Source of the DNA: a virus
IMG/VR virus record: IMGVR_UViG_3300028377_000005
Location: 1 to 64,000 of that record
DNA length: 64,000 nucleotides
Reading direction: 5' to 3' (one strand)
The notes under the pieces were generated by a model. The model saw only the letters and a program-made list of their open reading frames with translations, was not told where the DNA came from and ran no database searches. Both the position numbers and the translations under genes were made by a program. Every line of letters starts with the position of its first letter. Within the stretch, counting starts at the first letter, position 1. Shown piece after piece: positions 41,963 through 50,250 of this stretch.

Positions 41963-42204
41963 AACAGACGCGAGCTTTGGTGACGTTCACGATTGACGAC
42001 TGTGTTGATCTACCCGATGAATACCTCGAAAAAGGGCAAGAGGATGTTTTGCGGGGCGCGGTACTTAACCATTTGGAATACCCTTATTTGGAAGTCGTTA
42101 GACGTGCTTCCCACGTATGCTTTGAAACCCCGGATGGCCGTACCCTCGGACTTAAAAACCGAGCGGACCTTCCCCAGACCCTAGACAAAGGAATGATCCT
42201 ATGA
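41959..42204 (+). CDS. Small hypothetical protein
   Basis: An 81-residue protein with ATG 41959 overlapping the SLOG stop. It begins MKQTRALVTFTIDDCVDLPD, which resembles the N-terminal strand and acidic loop of small host-interaction proteins, followed by a Leu-rich helix and a final basic segment. It overlaps the thioredoxin gene by 4 nt. Function unknown. Confidence 0.6.
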   Translation: MKQTRALVTFTIDDCVDLPDEYLEKGQEDVLRGAVLNHLEYPYLEVVRRASHVCFETPDGRTLGLKNRADLPQTLDKGMIL

Positions 42205-42509
42205 AAGAATTGACACAATCTGATTACGAAGAAATGGTAGGCAACAGTGAAGGAATCGTAGTGATCGATTTCTGGGCCGAATGGTGCGGACCTTGTAAGG
42301 TCGCCTTGCCTAAGCTCGAAGCCTTGTCGGAAGATTTTGGTGACGACGTGGCTTTTTACAAGGTCAACGTGGATGATGAAGGTGCGTTGGCTGCACAGTT
42401 CAGCGTCCGCAGCATCCCGACCTTTGTGGTGCTAGTGGATGGTGACGTGAACGAAACCATCATCGCCAATGTGGGTGAGCTTAAAGACCACCTTGAAAAT
42501 CTAGTATAG
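42201..42509 (+). CDS. trxA: Thioredoxin
   Basis: A 102-residue thioredoxin with the full active site FWAEWCGPCK near residues 27-36, the VNVDDE strand and the cis-Pro loop RSIPTFVV. It can reduce disulfides using host thioredoxin reductase. Phage thioredoxins can support ribonucleotide reductase or act as polymerase processivity factors; neither partner is in the window. It is the last gene of the ATGA-coupled group starting at the SLOG gene. Confidence 0.97.
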   Translation: MKELTQSDYEEMVGNSEGIVVIDFWAEWCGPCKVALPKLEALSEDFGDDVAFYKVNVDDEGALAAQFSVRSIPTFVVLVDGDVNETIIANVGELKDHLENLV

Positions 42510-42520
42510 GAGTAGTTGTT

Positions 42521-42853
42521 ATGTCAAAGTTAAAAGATCCGGTACGCCGTTTGCACAAAAGAACAGGTACTGATGCCGAGATATTTGAAAGAGAGGACCT
42601 CGTAGTTATATGCGGACATGTGAATGTAGCCGTTCGCAAAGCAGAGTATGATGAAGACGGCGAAGTTATTCAGTTAGAGGGTCCTGATCAATTCAACCGA
42701 ACAACGGTATTAGAGCCCTCAGTAGATCATGAGGGTCACATAAGAAAGGGTTTCCGGCTTTATAATGATAGGGGCCGCCTTACTATGATATGGAGAGGTA
42801 CTTACCTACATGTCCATGATGAGCACGGCCACATCCCCTACGACGATATTTAG
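42521..42853 (+). CDS. Small hypothetical protein of distinct composition
   Basis: A 110-residue protein behind TAGGAG, about 12 nt before ATG 42521. It is beta-rich (REDLVVICGHVNVAVRKAEY, GRLTMIWRGTYLHVHDEHG) and basic at the start. Its DNA is A/T-richer and uses more AGA, TTA and ATA codons than the flanking genes, like the HNH gene at 25412, so it may be a recent arrival. It is followed by a terminator hairpin. Function unknown. Confidence 0.65.
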   Translation: MSKLKDPVRRLHKRTGTDAEIFEREDLVVICGHVNVAVRKAEYDEDGEVIQLEGPDQFNRTTVLEPSVDHEGHIRKGFRLYNDRGRLTMIWRGTYLHVHDEHGHIPYDDI

Positions 42854-42874
42854 CCTGCTCGGTACTCCATTTGT

Positions 42875-42908
42875 GCCCTGCCCCTTACAGTAGAGGCAGG
42901 GCATTTGC
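42875..42908 (+). terminator. Hairpin terminator before the giant virion gene
   Basis: GCCCTGCC (42875-42882) pairs with GGCAGGGC (42895-42902) across a 12-nt loop, followed by ATTTGCGTTT. The T-run is interrupted, so termination may be partial. Confidence 0.65.
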
Positions 42909-42927
42909 GTTTAGGTAGGTATTTAGT

Positions 42928-45900
42928 ATGAGTGTTCCCTTCGACGGCTTCGTTCTTCGCAAGCCTCGCATCGCAGCTTCCAACAGTCCGTTCACGGCGG
43001 AAGGCGACGTTTTTGTTCGCCAACAGGATCGCTCTACCTACCTCACCAATTTCGTGAACAATAGTAGTGCGCCTACGACCGAATATTTGGTGCAAGTCCA
43101 CGAAACCGCTGACTTGGTGGTGCCTTCTGAGATCACGGAGACCGCGAAGAAAGTAAGCGAATGGGTATACCAGTTTAACAGCGAAGGCCGGGCTATTGAG
43201 TCGGTTTCTAGTGTGACTCCTACCCCGGATTCGACCGATGCACAGTCCGGGTTGGTCAAGTACAGTAGTGATCCGGGCCAAGACGTCGTGGTCGTGTGGG
43301 AACCTGCCCGCCTCAAGATCAACTGGACCAAAAACGACGAGCGCACACGTTTCGGATTCGATGACCGTTTCCAACGATGGACCCCACTTCCGGGCGGTGC
43401 CCCCGAGAACCTCGGCACCCTACCTGACACTCCGAACGGACAGACGCCCCTAGCTCTGCCAGTGGTGGAGGGCGGCGAACCCCTTGTGGTGATCGGTACA
43501 CCCGACCAGAATACAGGCACAGTGGTACCGGTCCCGGAAGCGAACCGCCTGACTGACGGGCAATTTCAAGCGTACATCAACGGTACCTCCTCGGTCCCCA
43601 GCGGCGAAGCGGTCCTGAACGTGGACAACGGGACCGTCCTCTTTGCTAATGATCTGGTCAATACCTATCTGAGCCAACCGGTTTACTTTTACCGGAAAAA
43701 TTTCTTCGCTTACGACGCTTCGACCGGCCAGATCGGTCATGTGGGCGACGCACTTTACATGAACCCTATCCCGGACGCTACGGAGGTGCCCCGTATCCGG
43801 GTCAAGTATCGCACGTATCTCCGGGGTGAACAGTCGACTTCAACAACCACGCCGTCGACCGGTTACGACTTCGTGTGGAACCCCAACACGGGAGCAGTCC
43901 ATCTTGATAGCTCGGTGGAAGCTGACTTTGAGGGCGAGGCCATCTATTATGATGGGGTCTTTTCAAATGCTGATCCTATCGAAAGCTATGCCCACACGAA
44001 TCTAGGGTCGATCGAAGATGCGAACCCTTTTACCACGGCGGGCCTATCAGACATCGATTTCACTGCTTACGACCACGATAGCATCATCCTGTACGTCACG
44101 GAGACCGGTGAAGCTATTCGTGATCTTGAATTCGTAGAGGACACCGGCGACTTTACCGATTCGCTCAACTTGCCGTCTACCAAGGCACAGGTGGTCCGGT
44201 CGGGTACCGACGCGGGTAAGATCCAGTTGTCGCACACTTTCCGTAGGGAAAAGGCGGACAATAACTATTCGCTGTCCGTGGGAACAAGCGACTTCCCGGT
44301 GGAGAAAGGTATTACTTTTCGCATGGAACAGTCCCCGGTTGATCCGACAAACAACCGTGGCCTCCCGGACGGAAAAGGAGTGTCCCGTGTGGCCAATGAA
44401 ATCCTGTCTACAAGTCTACCGGCAGGTCCGTCTTTCCTCTTGAATCAGTTGCCCCTACAAGACGTGGCGGGCTATGACGACAATGTGTTTTACCAGCTAG
44501 AGCAGGGAGCCAAGCGTAAGATCCTGCAGCCGGGCCTCGATGTGATGTATGACTTCGACAACCGGCAGCTTCAGTGGGCGCAGCAGGCTTCCCATAGTTC
44601 GGTGATCCCAAGTAGCTCGTACTCGGTCCAATTACCGCACCAAATTATCCACAACGAAAACTATTCGTTTGAACTCAATGAGGGTGGGGGCTTTGTTCCG
44701 CTGGAACCAGACGATGACGTGCTCATCAATTTCGACACGGGCACCATCACATTCATTGAGGACGTCGGAGACGTACTTTTCGAAGACATTGGAGTCCTAA
44801 CCAACCCTGATACGCTCCAAGCCGCTACGGCCAATCTGAGCGGCCTTACAGTCCCTTCTGACTCTCTGCGAGCGCCCCTTCTCCTTGTCGGCGAAGATGC
44901 TTATCGCATCGTGTCTACAACAGCGAATACGGTCACGGTCGATCGGAACATTGACCTGTCGGGAAACATCACTGAATTCACGATCATAGAGGTGCCCGAA
45001 ATCGTGTTCCGCTATGCGATGCAATCGGTGGACCTCCGGGAACGTACCGTGTTTCCGTATGTCGTTTCAGATGTAGACACGCACGCCCCGGACGGTGAAG
45101 CCCTTGAATTCGTTTCGGACGGGTCGGTAGTGCCACATATACTCCTTGAGCCGGAAACCCTCGGAGCCCTTGGGAGTACGATCACCCTCCCAGCCTATTA
45201 TCAAGCCTCGGAAGCCAACTATCGGATTTTCCGCGAAGGCGTAGAGTTGTTTTTCACGACCTCATCCCCCAACACAGGGGAGTATTCGCTCAGTGGAAAC
45301 ACGCTGGTGTTCAACAGCACCGATGAAGCCGATAACGTGGGGACCGACATTATTCTGGACCCTGACCTCAGTAGCACGAGGAGTACGGGTCCTATCGAAG
45401 TGCTTGTTTCTTCGCGTGAACTTAATGTCCCTACGGACCTACAAGGGACCGACCTTGAAGTGCGTGCTCTGGTACCAGAAGATCAGTATACCCTCCAAGG
45501 TTTGGTGCTTTTCCTTGATAAGCCTTTCCGGTCGGGACAGCGGTTGTTCGTGCGGTATACGGATAGCGACGGCACCGAAATCGAAGAGGATGTTGGTTTC
45601 AGGGTCGTCGATACCCTCGGAAACGTGGGGTCCGGTGCCTCCGACACTTTCGGTGCCGGGCGTACCGTTGACCTCCAGCGTCCTACTCAGGTGCTTGTTA
45701 ATGGTGCGCGTAGTGCCCTCGAAATCAATACCACTACGAAAACTGTATCCCTAGATTCGGTGCGGAGAGGGCGACGGGTGCAGGTGTCTTACTATGCACT
45801 CGATGCTGATGGCGGGGAGACGACGGTATCACTTTTGGAACGTCCGATGGGGTCCCCTGTTCTATTTGAAGAGGGAAGTACCCAGACGTTCAGGGGTGAT

Positions 45901-48900
45901 CATACAGATGTGCTTGAAGCGGATGTGTTTTTGCAGGCGAACGACCAGAGCTTCACGGTATTGGCGGCGGCTTATAACTCCACGACAAATGAAACGACGG
46001 TAGAGGTTTCACCGGCGGCCACCGGAGCTTTGCGCAACCCGAACGTGCTGGTATCGACAACACCCATCACGAACACCGAAACGGTGATGGTAGAGGTTGA
46101 GGATAATAGCGCCGGGGAACAACAGCTTCGGTTGATTGGGAACTTTACGGACAAGATCAGTGAGTCTAAGATCATCTATTTGGACGACGACCCCTATTAC
46201 GTGCAGGGCGCGGAGTTCAACGAAAACAGTGGCTTCACGAGGGTCACTCTGGCGTCTGCCTTGATGCAAGAGTATACGGATCCTACGGTTGTGGTATCTA
46301 CCTACGAGGTCTATGCCCCCGAAACCCAGATCCTACATGCTTCGAAATTTGGTATCCCGGAACGCACTGTTCGTCTGGTACGCTTTGATAAAACAGGCAA
46401 CGGGTCTGTTTTGGAAAAGGATTTCGCATATACGTTCGAAGCGGGTGGGCGTATCATCCTCGAACCTACAGTTACGACCCCGCCAAATCCCGAAGAGGTG
46501 TGGTACCTCGCTTACACGGCATTGCGTGAAGTGGGGCCACGATCTATCGCCGGGCAAACGTTCTTGCCCCGGTTCAAAGCGTCGTACACAAGACGGGTTA
46601 ACGCCACGGAAGATAACGGTATCAAAGGGGCTATGCTCCGGGCGTCGTTCGATTTTTCGTCCCCCGACACGTTTTATTTCAGGGCCGTGCGTATGGAGGA
46701 GTACGCCTTTGAGGTGGCCGAAGAGATCAACTCCAAGGCCAGACAGAGCGCCCCTTCGGGAGGGCCTGTCTTGTCCACCGCGCAGAGTCAAGACCTGTTC
46801 AAGAAAGGTAATGAAGGCTTGATTTTCGAAGGTGGTAACTTGCGGGACCAAGACCGTGCAGGTCGGGTGTTCCTAGAATTCTACAACCAGATCATCCTCA
46901 AGTTCGAAGAGGTCTTGGAAGTTATCGACGGACGGGTGGTGGGTGACCGTGACAGTAAGTTTGTTTTCCGTTTGCGTAATGACAACACGCCGGGCGGTAT
47001 TGACCCTGTGACGGGAGAACTCATCCCGTTCTACGCCAACCCGCAAAGCCCCGGCACCAAGCCCACGCCCACAGAGATCGCCAACACTAAAAACCTTTCC
47101 AGCCAGATGGGTGCCGTCGAAAATTACATCGACGACCTTGTGATGGTGAGCAAGAAGCCTTTCAAGCTGGAGATCGGGTTGCCCCTCGATTTCAAGTTTC
47201 AGGGGACTTTCAGGCCGGTATGGAAGCCTTCGAAATTTAGCCGACTGTACCCGGAGCAAAAGCAAAGTTTCTCGATCACTGTCCCGCAAATAGACGGGGA
47301 CCAGGAGTATGAATTCCCAGATGATTTCTTACATATCTTGGCGGACCCCCAACAGGAAAGCATCCTTTCGCTTGAAAACGTCCGCAAACGTGCTGCCAAA
47401 GCCCGTGTGCGGGAAGGTGGAACTTTCTCAGCTTCCACAGGTGATGTGCGTATCCATGTGGCGATGGAGTACGATCCGGTTACTGGCGATTTCAGTAACA
47501 CAACCTACGATCCCACGGGACCCGTACCGGAACTGTATATCCCGGCCTTTGAAGTGGGCGACCACGTGAACCTTGGCCGGGTGACTTATTCGGTTTCAGG
47601 TGGTGTGATTGACCAGACGACTACCCTCTACGGACAGAACCTCATTGTTGCTGCGGTAGGTGCCGATTACATCGAAGTCAGCACGAACCCTGAAAATGGC
47701 AACTCAGATTTCAACGATCTGACGATGACCGACGCAACGACCTTGAGTCCTCAGAAAGGGGACACGATCTATACAGTGCCCCCGGTGGCGGATTCGGGGT
47801 TTGTACTCGGGGAAAGCACGCCGCCATACTATCGAACGCCCCTTGACATGTTCGTCAATTCATCGGAAGGCGAATTGATCAACACAACGCTCCCCGGCTT
47901 CATTGCGAAGCTGTTAGGCCAGTCCCCTATCAGTCCGGGTACATTCCTCGACATGACGGTGAATTTCCGCAATCAACGCACAGAACCGTTTAGATTCCCG
48001 GCACTTGACGGTGGTGTGGTAGACGACGATGGTGATCAGCCGCCGCCGTTTGTTACCCCATTCAAGGACAGTGAGATCCAACGTCTCAATGCGGAGTTAG
48101 TCGCCAACCAGACGGTCATAGACGACACCGATGGTGGCACAGTAATCGAAGGCACCCTTGTCGATGCTGTGACCCTTTCGGTATCTACCGACCTGACAGC
48201 AATCGCTAACCCACCGGACGAGTTCGATCTTGTGGTGGCGGATAGCATTACGGAATTAGGCGACTCAGTAGAGTTCGATGTTGGTAGCATTGATCCGTCC
48301 AATGTGCGTTTGGCGTCCTTTGTGACCCCGGATACCGTGAACTTCACGGTAGAGAAACTTTATGAGGGTACAGATGGCGAACGCGATACTGTAACTACGA
48401 GGTGGAATGACGGTACCAAAGACTTTACTGATTTCAGTGGTTTCGATACGATGACCCTCCACGTTTCAGATGGGGCCGGGGGCTATAGCGCATACGATGT
48501 GGATTCAGTGTTCGATGGGTATCTCATAACGTCAAACCCGATCGCTGAATCTGGACCCACCGACTATTATCTGTCCCTTTCAGATAGCGGCAGCATCCCG
48601 GCTACCATTGACCGGATCAACTCAACGGGCATTGATTTCAGCGATGCTACAGGTGATGTGACGGTAAGTGGTGGTGGTCCCAACAATGGGACCTCGTACA
48701 CAGCTAAAGGTGGTGGACCCGGATTTTTGCATATCGAAACGATCCCTTTAAGTATCGGGGATCAGGTCGTCATTGGTATTTCCAATGCTTCGGTCGTCGC
48801 TTCGGGTACGGGTTCGGTGGACGCCGCAGGTTCGGTGATGCAAACCGCCGATTCTGTCGCCAATATTGAGCCGGGCCAAACATTGATCGTGGGTTCGAGT

Positions 48901-49896
48901 ACAGTCAATGGTGGGCGCTACAAGGTATCTTCGGTTGATGATTCAGGTGCGGTCAACACGATCACAATCGAAGAGACGTTCTATTCGCCGCTGGGTGATT
49001 CGGGTCTCGCCAATTACCCAATGTCTTGGAGGGTAACAAGGCCGCGCCGCTTTGCCCCTGAAATCGACGCTTTGCGTGATGAGTTGGTGGAGCAACGTGT
49101 CACCTATACTTTGAATTCGGATGCGCCAGTGGACATCCAGCCGCTCTTGACGGCAACCTCTGGCAACCCGTCGACCACTTTGAAAGAGCGGTTGACGGAT
49201 TTGCGCGAAGTTCTTTTCGGGCCGCCCATCCTTTCAGTGACGGGTGGGGATGCTGTTGCTTCCGTTACGGGATTCGAAGGTGCTGATTTCGTAGCCGAAG
49301 ACATAAGGCAGGGTGATATTGTCGTGGTCGAAGAGGGGATCAACCGTGGTTTCTATACGGTAGCCTCGATAGACGACTCGGTGTCTCCGCAACAGTTGAT
49401 CGTGTTCGAAAACAACAGCTACACCACTTATGTCCTGTCGAATGAGGTCGGTGTAGACTTCGACATTTACCGAAGCGACGTGTTGCAGCCAAGGTCTAAC
49501 CAGTTGGTATTGTATGAATATTTCAATGTGTTTGAGGTCATCGAACGGATTGATGATGGGATCAGGATGTGTACCCATGACCCCCTCAACCTTTTAGGTG
49601 CGTTAGGTGCGTTAACCGAACGTCCGGGCGACCCTGCGGATTACACGCTGTTGGATCACCAATCAGAGGTGAACGACCGCTTTAGTTGGATTCGGGACGC
49701 CAGCCCTGACTTGCGACAAGAGATCGTCGCTCTCTTGAAAGGGGTGGAGGCGCTCTATGACATTCGGTATGCGTGGATTGATTTCCGCACGAACCTCGAA
49801 GATGGAACGTTAGCGAAAATCGAACGGTACAAAAGCAATTTAGCGAAACGCAAACGTAAGCGGAAGCGCGAACTCACCAAGTTACTGTCGAGTTGA
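42928..49896 (+). CDS. Giant multi-domain virion protein (2322 residues)
   Basis: The largest gene of the window, 2322 residues, almost all beta-rich and acidic. Several modules recur: strands ending VLVNG or AYING, then an I.L or V.LDS strand and V.V.Y (examples FQAYINGTSSVPSGEAVLNV and PTQVLVNGARSALEIN). Later modules have a G.N.G.Y.V turn (NGGRYKVSSVDDSG, NRGFYTVASIDDS). It has no signal peptide. The C-terminus becomes helical and very basic (AKRKRKRKRELTKLLSS). It lies directly before the baseplate wedge genes, so a baseplate or tail-periphery scaffold made of repeated Ig-like domains is the best reading. No enzyme motif was seen. Confidence 0.82.
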   Translation: MSVPFDGFVLRKPRIAASNSPFTAEGDVFVRQQDRSTYLTNFVNNSSAPTTEYLVQVHETADLVVPSEITETAKKVSEWVYQFNSEGRAIESVSSVTPTPDSTDAQSGLVKYSSDPGQDVVVVWEPARLKINWTKNDERTRFGFDDRFQRWTPLPGGAPENLGTLPDTPNGQTPLALPVVEGGEPLVVIGTPDQNTGTVVPVPEANRLTDGQFQAYINGTSSVPSGEAVLNVDNGTVLFANDLVNTYLSQPVYFYRKNFFAYDASTGQIGHVGDALYMNPIPDATEVPRIRVKYRTYLRGEQSTSTTTPSTGYDFVWNPNTGAVHLDSSVEADFEGEAIYYDGVFSNADPIESYAHTNLGSIEDANPFTTAGLSDIDFTAYDHDSIILYVTETGEAIRDLEFVEDTGDFTDSLNLPSTKAQVVRSGTDAGKIQLSHTFRREKADNNYSLSVGTSDFPVEKGITFRMEQSPVDPTNNRGLPDGKGVSRVANEILSTSLPAGPSFLLNQLPLQDVAGYDDNVFYQLEQGAKRKILQPGLDVMYDFDNRQLQWAQQASHSSVIPSSSYSVQLPHQIIHNENYSFELNEGGGFVPLEPDDDVLINFDTGTITFIEDVGDVLFEDIGVLTNPDTLQAATANLSGLTVPSDSLRAPLLLVGEDAYRIVSTTANTVTVDRNIDLSGNITEFTIIEVPEIVFRYAMQSVDLRERTVFPYVVSDVDTHAPDGEALEFVSDGSVVPHILLEPETLGALGSTITLPAYYQASEANYRIFREGVELFFTTSSPNTGEYSLSGNTLVFNSTDEADNVGTDIILDPDLSSTRSTGPIEVLVSSRELNVPTDLQGTDLEVRALVPEDQYTLQGLVLFLDKPFRSGQRLFVRYTDSDGTEIEEDVGFRVVDTLGNVGSGASDTFGAGRTVDLQRPTQVLVNGARSALEINTTTKTVSLDSVRRGRRVQVSYYALDADGGETTVSLLERPMGSPVLFEEGSTQTFRGDHTDVLEADVFLQANDQSFTVLAAAYNSTTNETTVEVSPAATGALRNPNVLVSTTPITNTETVMVEVEDNSAGEQQLRLIGNFTDKISESKIIYLDDDPYYVQGAEFNENSGFTRVTLASALMQEYTDPTVVVSTYEVYAPETQILHASKFGIPERTVRLVRFDKTGNGSVLEKDFAYTFEAGGRIILEPTVTTPPNPEEVWYLAYTALREVGPRSIAGQTFLPRFKASYTRRVNATEDNGIKGAMLRASFDFSSPDTFYFRAVRMEEYAFEVAEEINSKARQSAPSGGPVLSTAQSQDLFKKGNEGLIFEGGNLRDQDRAGRVFLEFYNQIILKFEEVLEVIDGRVVGDRDSKFVFRLRNDNTPGGIDPVTGELIPFYANPQSPGTKPTPTEIANTKNLSSQMGAVENYIDDLVMVSKKPFKLEIGLPLDFKFQGTFRPVWKPSKFSRLYPEQKQSFSITVPQIDGDQEYEFPDDFLHILADPQQESILSLENVRKRAAKARVREGGTFSASTGDVRIHVAMEYDPVTGDFSNTTYDPTGPVPELYIPAFEVGDHVNLGRVTYSVSGGVIDQTTTLYGQNLIVAAVGADYIEVSTNPENGNSDFNDLTMTDATTLSPQKGDTIYTVPPVADSGFVLGESTPPYYRTPLDMFVNSSEGELINTTLPGFIAKLLGQSPISPGTFLDMTVNFRNQRTEPFRFPALDGGVVDDDGDQPPPFVTPFKDSEIQRLNAELVANQTVIDDTDGGTVIEGTLVDAVTLSVSTDLTAIANPPDEFDLVVADSITELGDSVEFDVGSIDPSNVRLASFVTPDTVNFTVEKLYEGTDGERDTVTTRWNDGTKDFTDFSGFDTMTLHVSDGAGGYSAYDVDSVFDGYLITSNPIAESGPTDYYLSLSDSGSIPATIDRINSTGIDFSDATGDVTVSGGGPNNGTSYTAKGGGPGFLHIETIPLSIGDQVVIGISNASVVASGTGSVDAAGSVMQTADSVANIEPGQTLIVGSSTVNGGRYKVSSVDDSGAVNTITIEETFYSPLGDSGLANYPMSWRVTRPRRFAPEIDALRDELVEQRVTYTLNSDAPVDIQPLLTATSGNPSTTLKERLTDLREVLFGPPILSVTGGDAVASVTGFEGADFVAEDIRQGDIVVVEEGINRGFYTVASIDDSVSPQQLIVFENNSYTTYVLSNEVGVDFDIYRSDVLQPRSNQLVLYEYFNVFEVIERIDDGIRMCTHDPLNLLGALGALTERPGDPADYTLLDHQSEVNDRFSWIRDASPDLRQEIVALLKGVEALYDIRYAWIDFRTNLEDGTLAKIERYKSNLAKRKRKRKRELTKLLSS

Positions 49897-49898
49897 TT

Positions 49899-50054
49899 AT
49901 GTCTGACGAAAAGCCGAAATGGAAAAAGACTAAGTTGCGCCCTTACAAGGGGTTGGTAGATAAGCTCCAAGAGGTACGGGACAAACTGGTCGAAGAACGT
50001 GATCGTCTGGAAAGGGAAATACAGGAAAAGGAACAAAAACAGGATGATGCTTGA
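49899..50054 (+). CDS. Small coiled-coil protein (51 residues)
   Basis: ATG 49899 opens two bases after the previous stop and runs to TGA 50052-50054. The product starts with a basic segment (KPKWKKTKLRPYKGL) followed by a heptad-like helix (VDKLQEVRDKLVEERDRLER). It overlaps the next gene by 11 nt, so the three genes are tightly packed. Its helix resembles the basic helical end of the giant protein upstream, suggesting interaction. Function unknown. Confidence 0.62.
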   Translation: MSDEKPKWKKTKLRPYKGLVDKLQEVRDKLVEERDRLEREIQEKEQKQDDA

Positions 50055-50250
50055 GGTTTGGTACACATTAAACGAACGCCGGATGGACCTTGTGCTCAAG
50101 AAAGAAGCCACCGGGTTGACGGAAGAGGAGTCGCGAGAGCTTGAAAACCTTCACGAGGTGATCGACTTTTACACCGACTTTTACCAGAAGACCTATCGGC
50201 TTTTAGAATCTGACTTTGACCGACTCGTATCCAAATCGGGAACCAATTAA
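50044..50250 (+). CDS. Small helical protein
   Basis: A 68-residue protein starting at ATG 50044 (ATG 50047 is equivalent); the longer frame from 49999 lies inside the coiled-coil gene. It is helical (LTEEESRELENLHEVIDFYT) with aromatic residues in the second helix. It is adjacent to the next baseplate gene without a gap. Probably a small baseplate assembly component by context only. Confidence 0.6.
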   Translation: MMLEVWYTLNERRMDLVLKKEATGLTEEESRELENLHEVIDFYTDFYQKTYRLLESDFDRLVSKSGTN

